A stretch of 64,000 bases of DNA from Paenibacillus sp. S150 (GCF_019352175.1 NZ_JACBYI010000001.1:558001-622000), one strand, 5' to 3'; numbered from the stretch's first letter, positions 18,725-29,384 are shown. Notes: a model not told the origin generated them from the letters alone. A program made the numbers and translations.

Positions 18725-18791
18725 GTATCGTTTCCTCCTTCAACAGGTGTGTACCGTTGGGTCCGATCCTTTTGCTGCTCATCAGCTTCAT
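18651..18791 (-). CDS. Possible upstream/overlapping small ORF (46 aa)
   Basis: The ATG at 18791 has an excellent GGAGG site 8 nt upstream. The frame runs 46 codons and ends 74 nt inside the CD3324-type gene in another frame. The peptide starts MKLMSSKRIGPNGTHLLKEE, is basic and has no recognised family. The AAGGAGG of the downstream gene lies within it, so ribosomes on this ORF would cross that start. It may be a leader that couples translation, or a chance frame. Confidence 0.35.
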   Translation of the reverse strand: MKLMSSKRIGPNGTHLLKEETIRELCKWKGCAPPGPARRASGIHPG

Positions 18792-19219
18792 GTCACCTGC
18801 CTCCTTTCTTCTGCTCAAATTTGGAAAAACCGTAATTTCATTATATAAAACCCTGTGGTCAGCGTCTACATTCAATGGGGTCCCGTCAGCCGAATAGCGG
18901 TAATCAGCAGCCGGCTCCGCTTCTGTCCATAAATGATAAGGAGGCCTCGCGGCCTCCTTATATACAGGCTTCCGTACTAGACGGAAACCACCTCGTATTC
19001 TGAAATCATTGCAATCAGCCTCCTTCCAGAAGTAATCTTGCCCGGCCGGACACTTATATTAAGCCATAGGGCATCCGCAGTTACAAGTTCAAGAATAGTT
19101 ATAATCGTTTTCCACCAGATGGGCCAAAAAAAATTTGACGAAATACTAAATAATTAGTCGATTTATGTCGAAATAGATAATAAATTATCTAGTTATTTTG
19201 AGATATGGAGGAAATTACT
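18792..19219. other. Intergenic region between divergent genes
   Basis: 428 bp. It contains a perfect 10-bp GC-rich hairpin (18937-18960, arms TAAGGAGGCC and GGCCTCCTTA, weak T-tract), an AT-rich promoter region for the chemoreceptor, and no convincing gene. Confidence 0.6.
19147..19174 (+). promoter_or_regulatory. Possible sigma-D promoter of the chemoreceptor gene
   Basis: TAAA (19147-19150), 16 nt, then GTCGAAAT (19167-19174), compared with the motility consensus TAAA-N15-GCCGATAA. It is an imperfect match (five of eight in the -10), but in the right place for a chemotaxis gene. Confidence 0.3.
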
Positions 19220-21229
19220 ATGACAGCAATCCGGGGTACTCTAAAGCTTTTTTTCCACATCAAGAAACTCAGAACAGAGCTGATGTTGTTCATTATTACC
19301 GCCATTGTGCTGCCCTCTCTTGCACTGGCTGGCATCTCCTCGGAAACCTCCAAATCGGAGCTGCGCTCCAAAATGGAGGAAACCACTAACTCCAGCATCC
19401 AAATTCTCGACAAAACCCTGACCCAGCTGGTTCAATTGGAAAGCGCAAGTGTCAATGAGCTGGCCGACCAAATCACCGCAGAAGAGCTGACCAACAATTC
19501 ACCCAGGGTCCGCAAGCTGATTGACAAGTTCAAAGCGGAGCATCCCGAAATTGATATCGTTGCCCTGGGCAACAGTGACGGCAAATATATGCTGGCTCCC
19601 GTATCCGATCCGCAGGATTATGATCCCCGGGCACGGGACTGGTACATCGCTGCACTCCAAACTCCGGAGGCCGCATCGGTGATTGATCCGATTTACTCCC
19701 AAGTGACCGGTTCCTTCATTCTCCCCATTTCCAGAGCCCTTTCAGACGGCAAAGGAGCAATCACCGTCAGCCTCAGCATGAACGGGCTAATGGATCTGGC
19801 CAAGACGGTAAGTCTCGGCTCGAGCGGTTATGTATACATTCTGGACAGCACGAACAGGGTCATATATCATCCGTCAATGGAGGTTGCCGCATCCGTTACC
19901 GGTTCACAGCTGGAGGCCCTGAGTGCAGCACCTATGGGCAAGGTCTCCTATAAAGACAATGCGGCGGATACCCGGATGGACGGCTATTATGTGACCAATC
20001 AATTAACCGGGTTCAAAGTCGTAGGCGTCCTTCCCGAAGACGAATACACCCAAGCGGTGTATCCTATTTTATTGAAATCTGTGATCGTCCTCGCCGCTGC
20101 CGTGCTCCTTGCCGCTATTGTCACCTTTATCATAATCCGCCGGATCACCGCACCGCTGGAAGCTCTGAACCGTTCAGCCAAGCGGGTGAGTGAAGGCCAG
20201 CTGGATGAAGCGGTCCATACCAAGCGCAAGGATGAAATCGGCGAGCTCGCCGGCAATTATAATGCCATGGTTCAATCGCTGCGCACAATGGTGCAGGATG
20301 TCGCCGGCACATCGGGCCACCTGGCGGCAGCCAGTGAGCAGCTGACAGCCAGCACCGGCGAGAACAGCAAGGCCGTGGAATATGTCACCGCACTGATTGA
20401 GGAATCCACACGGGGCGTGGAGACCCAGGCCTATGCGTCCGCCGAAGTTGCTGTAACGATGGATGAGATGTCAGCCGCAATCCACAAGATTGCTTCAGCC
20501 TCGCAGTCCATTGTCAACGCCGCTCTGCTGACAGAGAAGGATGTAACGAACGGCAGTGCCAAAGTTCAGGATGTGGAAGCGCAGATGCAGACCATCCGCC
20601 GCTCGGTGCAGCAGTCCGGCAGCCTGATCGCCGAGCTGAACGGGCTTAGCGCCAAGGTCGCCGAGGCCAGCACGGCCATTGCCTCTATCGCCAAGCAGAC
20701 CAATCTGCTGTCGCTGAATGCGGGGATTGAAGCCGCACGGGCCGGGGAGCATGGCAGAGGTTTTGCCGTTGTGGCCGGAGAAGTACGCAAGCTGTCTGAA
20801 GCCTCCAAGCTGAGCGCGGGGCAAATCCAGGAGACGATCTCCGAGATGATCGAGCTGATCGCCAGCACCTATGAGATCATGCGGCATCAGGTGGTCGAAG
20901 ATGTAGAGCAGGGCATGGTCCTGGCGCTTGAAGCAGGTGAGGCATTCATCCAGATTGAGCAGTCCACCCGCCATGTGGGGGAACAGATTCATGAGGTCTC
21001 GGCGGTTACCCAGCAAATGTCGGCCAGCTCCGCCGAGGTAGCCGCCTCGGTCCAGGAAATGGCCGCTGTCGCCAAAGCGGCACTGGATTCCTTCCAAAGT
21101 GTAACGGCGGCAACGGAAGAACAGCTGGCCTCTATGGAGGAGATCACCTCTTCTTCCGCGGCGTTGTCCGCGATGGCTTCCGATATGCAGCAGAAGGTGG
21201 AGCGGTTTCATTTCACGGCGCAAGCCTGA
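19220..21229 (+). CDS. Methyl-accepting chemotaxis protein (dCache, HAMP, MCP signal domain)
   Basis: Membrane chemoreceptor of 669 residues. TM1 is about 20-40, the extracellular double-Cache domain about 45-275, TM2 about 285-308, HAMP about 310-360, and the cytoplasmic coiled coil carries the conserved tip ([31 protein letters not shown]). The ATG at 19220 has GGAGG 8 nt upstream; the ATG at 19205 sits inside that site. The Cache domain has YDPRARDWY, matching the Tyr/Arg/Trp/Tyr pattern of amino-acid-binding Cache domains. The usual Asp in the following GVDIS-type strand appears to be Ser (ITVSLSM), so the ligand is uncertain. An orphan receptor with no other chemotaxis genes nearby. Confidence 0.95.
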   Translation: MTAIRGTLKLFFHIKKLRTELMLFIITAIVLPSLALAGISSETSKSELRSKMEETTNSSIQILDKTLTQLVQLESASVNELADQITAEELTNNSPRVRKLIDKFKAEHPEIDIVALGNSDGKYMLAPVSDPQDYDPRARDWYIAALQTPEAASVIDPIYSQVTGSFILPISRALSDGKGAITVSLSMNGLMDLAKTVSLGSSGYVYILDSTNRVIYHPSMEVAASVTGSQLEALSAAPMGKVSYKDNAADTRMDGYYVTNQLTGFKVVGVLPEDEYTQAVYPILLKSVIVLAAAVLLAAIVTFIIIRRITAPLEALNRSAKRVSEGQLDEAVHTKRKDEIGELAGNYNAMVQSLRTMVQDVAGTSGHLAAASEQLTASTGENSKAVEYVTALIEESTRGVETQAYASAEVAVTMDEMSAAIHKIASASQSIVNAALLTEKDVTNGSAKVQDVEAQMQTIRRSVQQSGSLIAELNGLSAKVAEASTAIASIAKQTNLLSLNAGIEAARAGEHGRGFAVVAGEVRKLSEASKLSAGQIQETISEMIELIASTYEIMRHQVVEDVEQGMVLALEAGEAFIQIEQSTRHVGEQIHEVSAVTQQMSASSAEVAASVQEMAAVAKAALDSFQSVTAATEEQLASMEEITSSSAALSAMASDMQQKVERFHFTAQA

Positions 21230-21289
21230 AAGGCAAGCTGCTTCCAGTCCACGGGTGAAGCCATAACAGAGCTGAACGGAATAGAAAAC

Positions 21290-21325
21290 AAAGACCGCAA
21301 GGGATATTTTCCCGTTGCGGTCTTT
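21290..21325. terminator. Bidirectional terminator
   Basis: AAAGACCGCAA pairs with TTGCGGTCTTT, lying between the convergent chemoreceptor and helD genes. Confidence 0.92.
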
Positions 21326-21334
21326 GCGTTGTAT

Positions 21335-23533
21335 TTACTGAGGTTCGTGTAGAGGCCAGCCCAAGACGGTCCCAGCCCCGCTCTGCAAATAGGGCGGAAG
21401 ACTGCCGCCGTGCAGCAGCCACAGCTCATGCAGTGCGCGGGTGCAGCCTACATACATCAGCTTGGCGTCCCACGCTGCGGGTCCGTAATGCTCCGAATCG
21501 CCATCCGCAAGAATCACGGCGTCGAACTCCAGCCCCTTGGACAGGTAGACCGGCAGCACGGACAGCCCGCCGCGGTATTCGGTCATGCTTCCGTCGATCA
21601 GATGAAGCTCTTCGAACTGTCCTTCAAGCGCTGTGTACAGCTCTGCGGCTTCCCGCAGGCTGCGGGTCAATACAGCCACTGTCCGGTATTCCCGGCCCGA
21701 TAGTAACGCCAGCGCCGTTCTGACAGCCTGAATGCGGCTGTCCCCGCCCGTTGCCGCCTGCGGCAGCCGATCCCCATAGGAAATCAGCCGGACCGGATTT
21801 CCGCTGCGGAAGACAGGAACAGCAAGCAGGCTGCTGCCGACCCCGGCAGACAGAATACCGCCCGCGAATTCAATAATTTCCATCGTTGAACGGTAGCTGC
21901 GGGTCAGCGCATGGTAAGCGGTGTGTTCCGGGGCGAAGAGGGTTTGCATTTCTTCCCAGGCGTGTACACCTTTATAAGCATGAATTCCCTGCGACAGATC
22001 GCCCAGGATGGTAAGGGAATGCCCTTTTACATACAAATCCAGCACAGCAATCTGAAATGGCGAGAAGTCCTGGGCCTCATCTATAACGATATGGTCGAAC
22101 CGGCTGCCGCCGTCATTGCCGTTCAGCAAATAATGAATGTAGAGCAGCGGCGGCAGATCCTCATCATGCAGAATGCCTTTTTTGAGGTCCTTGACCGTAG
22201 ACTTCAGCACCCCCTGCGGAATGGCCTCCGGTGCTTCCACCGGCCAGTCCTCGGGCACCTTCACCGCGCGGAAAATCTGCTTGTAAATATTCAACGGATC
22301 ATACTTCGGCCATTTCGCGCTGTATGCTTTTTCCTTAGCCGCGCTTTTCTTCTTGCGTTCCTTAAGTGCAGCAGCCGAGGGGCTCTTCTTCAGCTCCATT
22401 CCGATCCAGCGGTGAATCCGCGCCATGACCCGCTCTTTGCGCTTGGCCGGCGGATACGGAGCGTATTCCTCGTTATGCCAGCGCAAAATCATGGAGCGGC
22501 GCAGCACCGAGCCTTCCCACGGGGCGAAATCGCCTTCCGGCACCGCCCCGTTCTCCAGCAGCCGGACAGCCGCCTCAATAATTCCCATCAGGACTGTCGA
22601 CCCCTTGAAGCGGCCCGGTGTTTCTTCCGTAATCTCCGGCATGCCGCCTTCTCTTTCAAACCAAAGATTCATTGTCTCTGCCGCATTCTGCTCCGGCAAG
22701 ACAACCCCAAGCACTTCCGCCGCCCAGTCCGGGAAGGTGCTCTGGGCAATATTGCCGACGCCAAGCTCGGGCAGCACATCTGAAATATAATCCAGGAACA
22801 TCCGGTTGGGGGCAAAAATAATCATTTTTTCCGCCAAAACCTGATCCTTGTATTGATACAGCAGGAACGCCAGACGGTGCAGCGCGACTGTGGTTTTGCC
22901 GCTGCCGGCCACGCCCTGGATAATCAGCGCGGTGTTCTTTGCCGCGCGGATAATTTTGTCCTGCTCCTCCTGAATCGTCGAGACGATATCGCGGAGCCGG
23001 TTGTCCTTATTCTCGCCCAGCCGGTAGACGAGGAATTCATCCGATACGGCCGGCCCGTCGCTGTCTCGGTTATAGGTGTCCGCCACCCGCTCCAGGATCT
23101 GCTTGCGGATCACCACGTTGCGCTTCAGATATACCAGCCCTTCGATCAACCCCTCGGGGGCTTCGTAGGAGGCCGGCTCCGTGCCGCCGGTAAACGAATA
23201 GAACAGGCTCGCCACCGGAGCGCGCCAGTCGATCACCAGCGGACGGTCGCTTACCTGTTCCCGGTCTACACCGATTTTGCCGATGTAGAGCGCCTTGCGT
23301 TCTTCCTCATCCTTGCCCTGAAAATCAAGCCGTCCGAAATAAGGCTCCTGCCGCAGCTTGGCAAGATCTTTGCGCCGCTGCTCTCTTGAGGCTTCCAGCG
23401 CCTGCTCCGTATACTCGTGTCCTGTGTACACCGGAATGCTGCGCAGTCTCTCAAGAACTGTGTCAATCTCCGTAAGCGCGCTGTTCAGCCTGTCTTCTTC
23501 CTCTTGATAGGCACTTTGAAAGTTGTCCTCCAA
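21335..23533 (-). CDS. helD: HelD-type UvrD-like helicase (RNA polymerase recycling factor)
   Basis: 732-residue SF1 ATPase related to UvrD/Rep. In B. subtilis HelD binds RNA polymerase and releases it from stalled complexes. The N-terminal coiled-coil arm (about 1-95) is followed by the PLVIDWRAPVASLFY motif typical of HelD. Walker A is QGVAGSGKTTVALHR (about 208-222) and motif II is IDEAQDFSP (about 490). Motifs IV-VI include LTRSYRST and the C-terminal YVGCTRALHELWLL. The TTG start has AGGAGG 9 nt upstream. Confidence 0.92.
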   Translation of the reverse strand: MEDNFQSAYQEEEDRLNSALTEIDTVLERLRSIPVYTGHEYTEQALEASREQRRKDLAKLRQEPYFGRLDFQGKDEEERKALYIGKIGVDREQVSDRPLVIDWRAPVASLFYSFTGGTEPASYEAPEGLIEGLVYLKRNVVIRKQILERVADTYNRDSDGPAVSDEFLVYRLGENKDNRLRDIVSTIQEEQDKIIRAAKNTALIIQGVAGSGKTTVALHRLAFLLYQYKDQVLAEKMIIFAPNRMFLDYISDVLPELGVGNIAQSTFPDWAAEVLGVVLPEQNAAETMNLWFEREGGMPEITEETPGRFKGSTVLMGIIEAAVRLLENGAVPEGDFAPWEGSVLRRSMILRWHNEEYAPYPPAKRKERVMARIHRWIGMELKKSPSAAALKERKKKSAAKEKAYSAKWPKYDPLNIYKQIFRAVKVPEDWPVEAPEAIPQGVLKSTVKDLKKGILHDEDLPPLLYIHYLLNGNDGGSRFDHIVIDEAQDFSPFQIAVLDLYVKGHSLTILGDLSQGIHAYKGVHAWEEMQTLFAPEHTAYHALTRSYRSTMEIIEFAGGILSAGVGSSLLAVPVFRSGNPVRLISYGDRLPQAATGGDSRIQAVRTALALLSGREYRTVAVLTRSLREAAELYTALEGQFEELHLIDGSMTEYRGGLSVLPVYLSKGLEFDAVILADGDSEHYGPAAWDAKLMYVGCTRALHELWLLHGGSLPPYLQSGAGTVLGWPLHEPQ

Positions 23534-23727
23534 TTTCAGTTACCTCCTAAAAGTTATGCGGGCATTGCTTCTTGATTCAGCTTCGTACAAACTCGCTTCG
23601 GAAGCATACGCATACCCTGATTTACCCCGTGCAAGACTGGCTTCACTCACACAAAAAGGATATTCATCATATCACAACAGTTTCAGGAATACCATACCCT
23701 TCAGCCTGTAAATTTTGAGCGGAAAGC

Positions 23728-25029
23728 TCACCCCATAAAGGCATGCAGCACAAAGTTGGCGACAAAAAGACCAGCGATGCCATACAGCGCAAGCGGTACA
23801 TCCTTGCCTTTGCCCGCGGCCAGCTTAACAAGGGGATAGGCAATGAAACCGAACGCCATGCCGTCCACAATACTGTAGGTGAACGGAATCATAACCATGA
23901 TCAGGAACGCGGGAAACAGCTCCGTCAAGTCGCTGAAATCCATCTCCCGCACGCTCTGCACCATCAGCCCGCCGATGACAATCAGAATCGGCGCGATGGC
24001 GCTGTCCGGCACATAGGCCAGCAGCGGAATGAACAGGAAGGTGGCCCCGAACAGCAGGCCGGTGACCAGCGAAGTTAAGCCGGAGCGCCCGCCTGCGGCA
24101 ATCCCGGCCGTGGATTCCGCAGCCGCAACCACGGGGCTGCTCCCGAAGAGGCCCGCGGCGATATTGGCGATGGAGAGCGCCCTCAGGCTGCTTTTGAAGC
24201 GTTCCGGACGGCCTGCCATCAGCGTCTGGGACGAGATCAGGCCAATATTCTCAAACACGACAATCAGCAGCAGCAGGAAAACCGCAATCCAGAAGACCAG
24301 ACTGATCCCTCTGCTCCAGTCCATGCCGGCGAACACACCGCTGTATCCCGTGAACACATGCCCGGTAGCCGTCTTCTCCGGCGCATGGGCCGCCCCCAGC
24401 AGATAGGCCAGCCCTGTGCCCGCCAGCATGCTGATCAGCAGCCCGCCCCGTGTGCCGCGGATGAACAGCATAAGCGCCAGAATCAGAGTCACGCAGGAGG
24501 TGATGACTGCCGGATCGCTGAAATGTCCGATAGCGACAAACGTCGTGCGGTGGGCAATGACGATCCCGCTTTTTTGCAGACCGATAAATGTCAGAAACAA
24601 GCCGATTCCGACAGTGATCGCATGCTGCAGATTATAAGGAATCGCGTCGCTCAATATCCGGTACAGCGAGGTAAAAGCCACGACGGCAAACAGCACACCG
24701 GTTACCGCCACTACAGCGAGCGCTTCACGCCAATCCAGCTTCATGGAATGCACAAGCGTATAGGTGAAAAAAGCATTGATGCCCATGCCCGGCACCACGA
24801 CAATCGGCGTCTTGCCGCCAAAGGCCATCAGGAGACATCCGGTTACCGCCGTCAGCAGCGTAGCCACCATTGCCGCCCGCAGCGGCATTCCCGCATCATG
24901 CAGAATCGCCGCATTGACCATTACAATATATACAGAAGCAAAATAGGAGAGGATGCCCGCCGGGAATTCCCGTTTCCAGTTGTCGCCCGGCTCCAGGCCC
25001 ACACTATTCCGCCAAGCCTTCAATTTCAT
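23728..25029 (-). CDS. NCS2 family purine permease (PbuG/AzgA type)
   Basis: 433-residue proton-coupled nucleobase transporter with about 12-14 membrane segments. The AzgA/PbuG branch is indicated by REFPAGILSYFASVYIVMVN near the N-terminus, VPGMGINAFFTYT (about 78-91) and the SSPVVAAAESTAGIAAGGRSG motif (about 292-312). The likely substrates are hypoxanthine, guanine or adenine. The ATG has GGAGG 7 nt upstream. I saw no purine riboswitch in the leader (25030-25091). Confidence 0.9.
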   Translation of the reverse strand: MKLKAWRNSVGLEPGDNWKREFPAGILSYFASVYIVMVNAAILHDAGMPLRAAMVATLLTAVTGCLLMAFGGKTPIVVVPGMGINAFFTYTLVHSMKLDWREALAVVAVTGVLFAVVAFTSLYRILSDAIPYNLQHAITVGIGLFLTFIGLQKSGIVIAHRTTFVAIGHFSDPAVITSCVTLILALMLFIRGTRGGLLISMLAGTGLAYLLGAAHAPEKTATGHVFTGYSGVFAGMDWSRGISLVFWIAVFLLLLIVVFENIGLISSQTLMAGRPERFKSSLRALSIANIAAGLFGSSPVVAAAESTAGIAAGGRSGLTSLVTGLLFGATFLFIPLLAYVPDSAIAPILIVIGGLMVQSVREMDFSDLTELFPAFLIMVMIPFTYSIVDGMAFGFIAYPLVKLAAGKGKDVPLALYGIAGLFVANFVLHAFMG

Positions 25030-25091
25030 GTAAAAACCTCCACGGATCTATAAACCGCCTGAAAGACCTTCTCTTCTCACAAGCCGCAATA

Positions 25092-25130
25092 AAAGGGCGT
25101 AAGCAGCCGGATTGCGGCTGTACGCCCTTT
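25092..25130 (-). terminator. Terminator of the aspS-tcdA side
   Basis: AAAGGGCGTA pairs with the ACGCCCTTT arm, with inner GCAGCC/GCGGCTG pairing, followed on the minus strand by a U-rich run. It lies 134 nt after tcdA. Confidence 0.85.
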
Positions 25131-25263
25131 GTCCAAATATAAAAATTATAAGCAGTACGCTATACATTACCCTGCTATTCCCCGCTGAAGCGTTCCTGAA
25201 GGCGATAAGAACTATCGCTGCTTAAGGAGCAATGCTTCTGTATAAGGGACGGCAAAGCTTCAT

Positions 25264-26019
25264 TCAAACAGTGACGCCGCCCGCCTCCAGCAGATCACGC
25301 ACCGTGACACTGACCATAATCAGGCCGACGACCGGAGGGACAAAGGAGTTGCTGGCCGGAGGCTGCTTCGCTTTGCGCCTGTCCGGCGCATTCTCGGGAA
25401 CAATCTGTTCCGTGACATCCTCACGCGGTTTTACCGGCGTTTCGGTGGAGAACACCACCTTAACCCCTCTCTTGATGCCTTCCTTGCGCAGCTTCTGGCG
25501 GATGACACGGGCAATCGGGTCCATGCTGGTCTTGGAAATGTCAGCGACCTGAAAGCGGGTCGGGTCCATTTTGTTGGCTGCGCCCATACTGGAGATCAAC
25601 GGGATTCCCCGGGCCAGACATTCCTTGATGATATGAATTTTGTAGATAATGGTATCCGAAGCATCGATTACGAAATCCAGCTTGTATTTGAACAGCTCCT
25701 CATACGTTTCCTCCGTATAGAACATGTTCAGGGCAACCGCTTCGCATTCGGGATTGATCAGCCTGATGCGCTCCACCATCAGATCCGTCTTGTTCCGGCC
25801 GACGGTTGTGGTCAGCGCATGAATCTGACGGTTGATATTGGTGATATCCACCGAGTCCTTGTCTATCAGGATAATGCGGCCGATCCCGGTGCGGGCCAGA
25901 GCTTCAACCGCCATGGCACCCACACCGCCGATCCCGAGCACTGCCACTGTGCTGTTCTTCATGATCTCCAGACCTTCCGGTCCGATCGCCAGCTCTGTAC
26001 GCGAGAACTGATGCAGCAT
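25264..26019 (-). CDS. tcdA: tRNA threonylcarbamoyladenosine dehydratase (TcdA/CsdL)
   Basis: E1-like enzyme that uses ATP to cyclise t6A37 of tRNAs to ct6A. The nucleotide-binding GIGGVGAMAVEALARTG motif is at about 31-47, IDKDSVDITNINRQ follows, and the C-terminal half has the TcdA-type SSMGAANKMDPTRF. The ATG at 26019 is chosen because an AAGGAGG site ends 10 nt upstream and MLHQFSRTELAIG is the family N-terminus. It lies 68 nt after aspS, as in Bacillus, so it is probably in the hisS-aspS operon. Confidence 0.93.
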   Translation of the reverse strand: MLHQFSRTELAIGPEGLEIMKNSTVAVLGIGGVGAMAVEALARTGIGRIILIDKDSVDITNINRQIHALTTTVGRNKTDLMVERIRLINPECEAVALNMFYTEETYEELFKYKLDFVIDASDTIIYKIHIIKECLARGIPLISSMGAANKMDPTRFQVADISKTSMDPIARVIRQKLRKEGIKRGVKVVFSTETPVKPREDVTEQIVPENAPDRRKAKQPPASNSFVPPVVGLIMVSVTVRDLLEAGGVTV

Positions 26020-26086
26020 AATGTTCATGCCTCCTTGTATGAAGCATGCGGACGGCTTATAGCCGCTTCGCATGCATGTGCTTTAG

Positions 26087-27868
26087 TTAATTTTTCACTT
26101 TCTCCGGCTTAGGCGCCAGCCTGATGTGCAGCTGCTCCAGCTGCGCAGCATCCACCGGCGACGGAGCGTCCATCAGCAGATCGGTAGCACTTGCCGTTTT
26201 TGGGAAAGCAATGGTTTCACGCAGGTTGGTGCGGCCGGCCAGCAGCATAACAAGACGGTCGAAACCGAAGGCAATTCCGCCATGCGGAGGCGTGCCGTAT
26301 TCGAAGGCATCCATCAGGTAGCCGAATTTGTCGTAGGCTACTTCTGGTGTGAAGCCAAGAGCATCGAACATTTTTTCCTGGACGTCGCGTTTATAAATAC
26401 GCTGTGAGCCGCCGCCCACCTCATAGCCGTTAAGCACGATATCATAGGCTTGCGCACGGATGGCTCCCGGATCGGTCTCGAACAGGTGCAGATCCTCGTC
26501 CATCGGACGGGTAAACGGATGGTGCTCCGCCACATAGCGCTTCTGGTCTTCATCATAGCTGAGCAGCGGGAATTCAGTAACCCAGGCGAATTTGAACACA
26601 CTGTCGTCGATGAGGCCTAGCTGGCGGCCGATCTTCAGGCGCAGCGCCCCAAGAACATCAGCCACTACCTTTTGGTTGTCTGCGGAGAACAGCAGCAGGT
26701 CGCCTTCTTCGGCTCCGGTGCGTTCCTTCACAGCCGCAATTTCTTCTTCTGTGAAGAACTTGACGATTGGACCCTTGAATTCGCCGTCTTTCACTTGAAT
26801 CCAGGCAAGACCCTTCGCCCCGTAACGCGCGGCATAAGGTCCCAGGTCATCGATTTCCTTGCGGGTCCAGGTACCGCAGCCTTTGGCGTTGAGACATTTC
26901 ACCTCTCCGCCCTTCTCAATAACAGAAGCGAATACCTTCACTCCGCTGGAAGCGACGATGTCGTTCATTTCCACAAGCTCCAGGCCAAAGCGCAGGTCCG
27001 GCTTATCCGAGCCGTATTTGCCTATGGCTTCGGCATACGTCAGGCGCTGGAACGGAACGGCAACCTCTACTCCAACCGTTTCCTTCAAGAGGCGCTGCAT
27101 TAGAGTTTCCATCATAGCCAGCAGGTCGTCCTGAGGCATGAACGAAGTCTCAATATCGACCTGGGTGAATTCCGGCTGGCGGTCGGCGCGCAGATCCTCA
27201 TCGCGGAAGCAGCGCGCGATCTGGTAGTAGCGCTCAATGCCGCCGACCATCAGCAGCTGCTTGTAGATTTGCGGCGACTGCGGAAGCGCGAAGAATTCGC
27301 CTTCATGCACCCGGCTCGGCACCAGGTAATCGCGTGCGCCTTCCGGGGAGCTTTTGGTGAGAATCGGTGTTTCCACATCGATAAAGCCTTCGTTGTCCAG
27401 GAAATCGCGGAATATCTTCGCCGCTTTGGAACGGAGCAGCAGTGTCTTGTACATTTCCGGGCGGCGCAAATCAAGATAGCGGTATTTCATACGCAGAGAT
27501 TCATCCACCTCCACACCGTCTTCAATGAAGAATGGCGGCGTTTTGGCAGCATTCAGCACTTCGATATTCGTAATCTGCACTTCAATCTCTCCGGTTGGCA
27601 GGTTGCGGTTGACGGTTTCTTCATCTCTCTTCACAACCTTACCCGTAACGGACAGCACATATTCACTGCGCACCTTGTCGGCAATCTGCAGGGCTTCACC
27701 GGAATAGTCCGGGTTGAACACGATTTGCACGATACCTGTACGGTCACGCAAGTCGATGAACAGTACGCCCCCCAGGTCGCGGCGGGTCTGCACCCAGCCG
27801 TTCAATGTTACCGTCCCACCGATATGCTCCGGCGTCAATTGTCCGCAGTTATGGCTTCTACTCATCAT
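26087..27868 (-). CDS. aspS: Aspartyl-tRNA synthetase
   Basis: Class IIb synthetase of 593 residues. It has an OB-fold anticodon domain (about 1-110, with [19 protein letters not shown]), the class II core with motif 2 ([16 protein letters not shown]), the bacterial GAD insertion (about 290-420) and motif 3 ([15 protein letters not shown], about 540). ATG at 27868 or 27865; the GGGGTAGG element upstream serves either. It lies 240 nt downstream of hisS; that gap holds repeat R3 and no second T-box. Confidence 0.97.
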   Translation of the reverse strand: MMSRSHNCGQLTPEHIGGTVTLNGWVQTRRDLGGVLFIDLRDRTGIVQIVFNPDYSGEALQIADKVRSEYVLSVTGKVVKRDEETVNRNLPTGEIEVQITNIEVLNAAKTPPFFIEDGVEVDESLRMKYRYLDLRRPEMYKTLLLRSKAAKIFRDFLDNEGFIDVETPILTKSSPEGARDYLVPSRVHEGEFFALPQSPQIYKQLLMVGGIERYYQIARCFRDEDLRADRQPEFTQVDIETSFMPQDDLLAMMETLMQRLLKETVGVEVAVPFQRLTYAEAIGKYGSDKPDLRFGLELVEMNDIVASSGVKVFASVIEKGGEVKCLNAKGCGTWTRKEIDDLGPYAARYGAKGLAWIQVKDGEFKGPIVKFFTEEEIAAVKERTGAEEGDLLLFSADNQKVVADVLGALRLKIGRQLGLIDDSVFKFAWVTEFPLLSYDEDQKRYVAEHHPFTRPMDEDLHLFETDPGAIRAQAYDIVLNGYEVGGGSQRIYKRDVQEKMFDALGFTPEVAYDKFGYLMDAFEYGTPPHGGIAFGFDRLVMLLAGRTNLRETIAFPKTASATDLLMDAPSPVDAAQLEQLHIRLAPKPEKVKN

Positions 27869-27934
27869 TCATCCTACCCCTTTATGGTTTAAATACTTAG
27901 AAGAGTGGTGATTTTGTCGTGGCCTACGGCCGAT

Positions 27935-28050
27935 AGGGGTTTCCACTCGCTGTTGTAGCCAGATTTTTTGATTTTGTATCCCGCTATAGGGGAAAATCCG
28001 GCTACAAAGGCGAACGCTATCACTGTTCCTACTCCCTGTCGGCTCTCCGG
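27935..28050 (-). repeat. Dispersed repeat R3, copy between hisS and aspS
   Basis: Aligns with the R3 copy in the leuS leader. On the minus strand it can fold into a stem between TTGTAGCCGGATTTT-like and AAAATCTGGCTACAA-like arms (about 27953-28009). It would lie in the hisS-aspS intercistronic RNA. Confidence 0.55.
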
Positions 28051-28108
28051 ACACTTTTCACCACGCTTTTAGGTTATTGCAGATCATTCGGTTCTGCTCT
28101 TCAAAATC

Positions 28109-29362
28109 TCAGCCCAGCGACGATGCCAGGTCTTCCAGCTTGACAGTCCGCTGTTCGCCTGTGGCCATCGTTTTCAGTGCGATGACGCCGTTATTCAACT
28201 CGTCTTCGCCGAGAATCGCTGTAAACCGCGCCGACATCCGGTCTGCCGATTTCATTTGCGCCTTCAATTTGCGGCCGAGATAATCGCGTTCGGCAGAATA
28301 GCCCAGGCTGCGCAGGATGAACAGCTGCTTCGTAATCTCCATATCCGCCGCTTCGCCAAGAGCGACAAAATACACATCCAGCGGTTTGGCCGCTTCCAGC
28401 TCCACACCCTGATTCTCCAGAATCAGCAGAATCCGCTCCAGGCCAATTCCGAAACCGATGCCCGGCTGGTCCGGCCCGCCGATTTCCTCCACCAGACCGT
28501 TGTAACGGCCGCCGCCGCCGACTGTATCGATAGACCCGATGCCTGCCGCTTTATATTCAAACGCAGTGTGCGTGTAATAATCGAGACCGCGTACCAGACG
28601 GGGGTTGATGCTGTACTCCACACCCATAACATCCAGGTGTGCTTTGACCTGCTCAAAATGCGCAGTGCATTCCTCGTCGAGACTGTCAAGAATGGACGGC
28701 GCACCGCCAAACTTGTCCTGGTCCACCTTGCAGTCCAGCACACGCAGCGGATTGCGTTCCATCCGGCGCCGGCAGTCGCTGCAGAGGCTGTCTCTCATCG
28801 GCCGCAGGAAATCCAGCAGCTTCTCCCGGTAAGCGGCACGGCTGGGCGCATTCCCTACGGAGTTCAGCTCTACCTTCACATTCTTAAGGCCCAAATCCTT
28901 ATAGAACTGATATCCGAGTGAAACGACTTCGGCATCAATGGCCGGGTCCACCGCTCCAAAGGCCTCAATGCCAAACTGGTGGAACTGGCGGTATCTTCCC
29001 GCCTGCGGCCGCTCATAACGGAACATCGGTCCGATATAATACAGCTTGCTGACATCCGGCTCGCCGTACAGCTTGTTCTGAACATAGGCGCGCACGACAC
29101 CTGCCGTTCCTTCCGGACGGAGCGCCAGATCACGGTCGCCCTTATCCTTGAAGGTATACATTTCACCTTCCACAATATCCGTTGTTTCCCCTACGCCCCG
29201 TTCGAAAAGCCCCGTATGCTCGAACATCGGCGTGCGGATCTCACGATAGTTGAAGCGCCGGCAGAGCTCTCTCGCCCTGCTCTCTACAGCCTGCCATTTC
29301 TCCGCTGCACCCGGCAGCACATCCTGCGTGCCCGTAGGTTTCTCGAATCTTTCCTTAGCCAC
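28109..29362 (-). CDS. hisS: Histidyl-tRNA synthetase
   Basis: Class IIa synthetase of 417 residues. It has PTGTQDVLPG at the N-terminus, motif 2 (FRYERPQAGRYRQFHQFGIEAFG, about 112-135), the histidine-binding LVRGLDYYT (about 255-263) and motif 3 (GIGFGIGLERILL, about 305). The GTG start has AGGAGGG 7 nt upstream. First gene of a hisS-aspS(-tcdA) operon controlled by a T-box leader. Confidence 0.97.
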   Translation of the reverse strand: MAKERFEKPTGTQDVLPGAAEKWQAVESRARELCRRFNYREIRTPMFEHTGLFERGVGETTDIVEGEMYTFKDKGDRDLALRPEGTAGVVRAYVQNKLYGEPDVSKLYYIGPMFRYERPQAGRYRQFHQFGIEAFGAVDPAIDAEVVSLGYQFYKDLGLKNVKVELNSVGNAPSRAAYREKLLDFLRPMRDSLCSDCRRRMERNPLRVLDCKVDQDKFGGAPSILDSLDEECTAHFEQVKAHLDVMGVEYSINPRLVRGLDYYTHTAFEYKAAGIGSIDTVGGGGRYNGLVEEIGGPDQPGIGFGIGLERILLILENQGVELEAAKPLDVYFVALGEAADMEITKQLFILRSLGYSAERDYLGRKLKAQMKSADRMSARFTAILGEDELNNGVIALKTMATGEQRTVKLEDLASSLG

Positions 29363-29384
29363 AGCCTATCCCTCCTGAAAATAA

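Noticed and set aside
25030..25091. Purine riboswitch before the PbuG-type permease gene
   Set aside because: The leader is only about 60 nt to the next terminator and lacks the conserved three-way-junction sequences.
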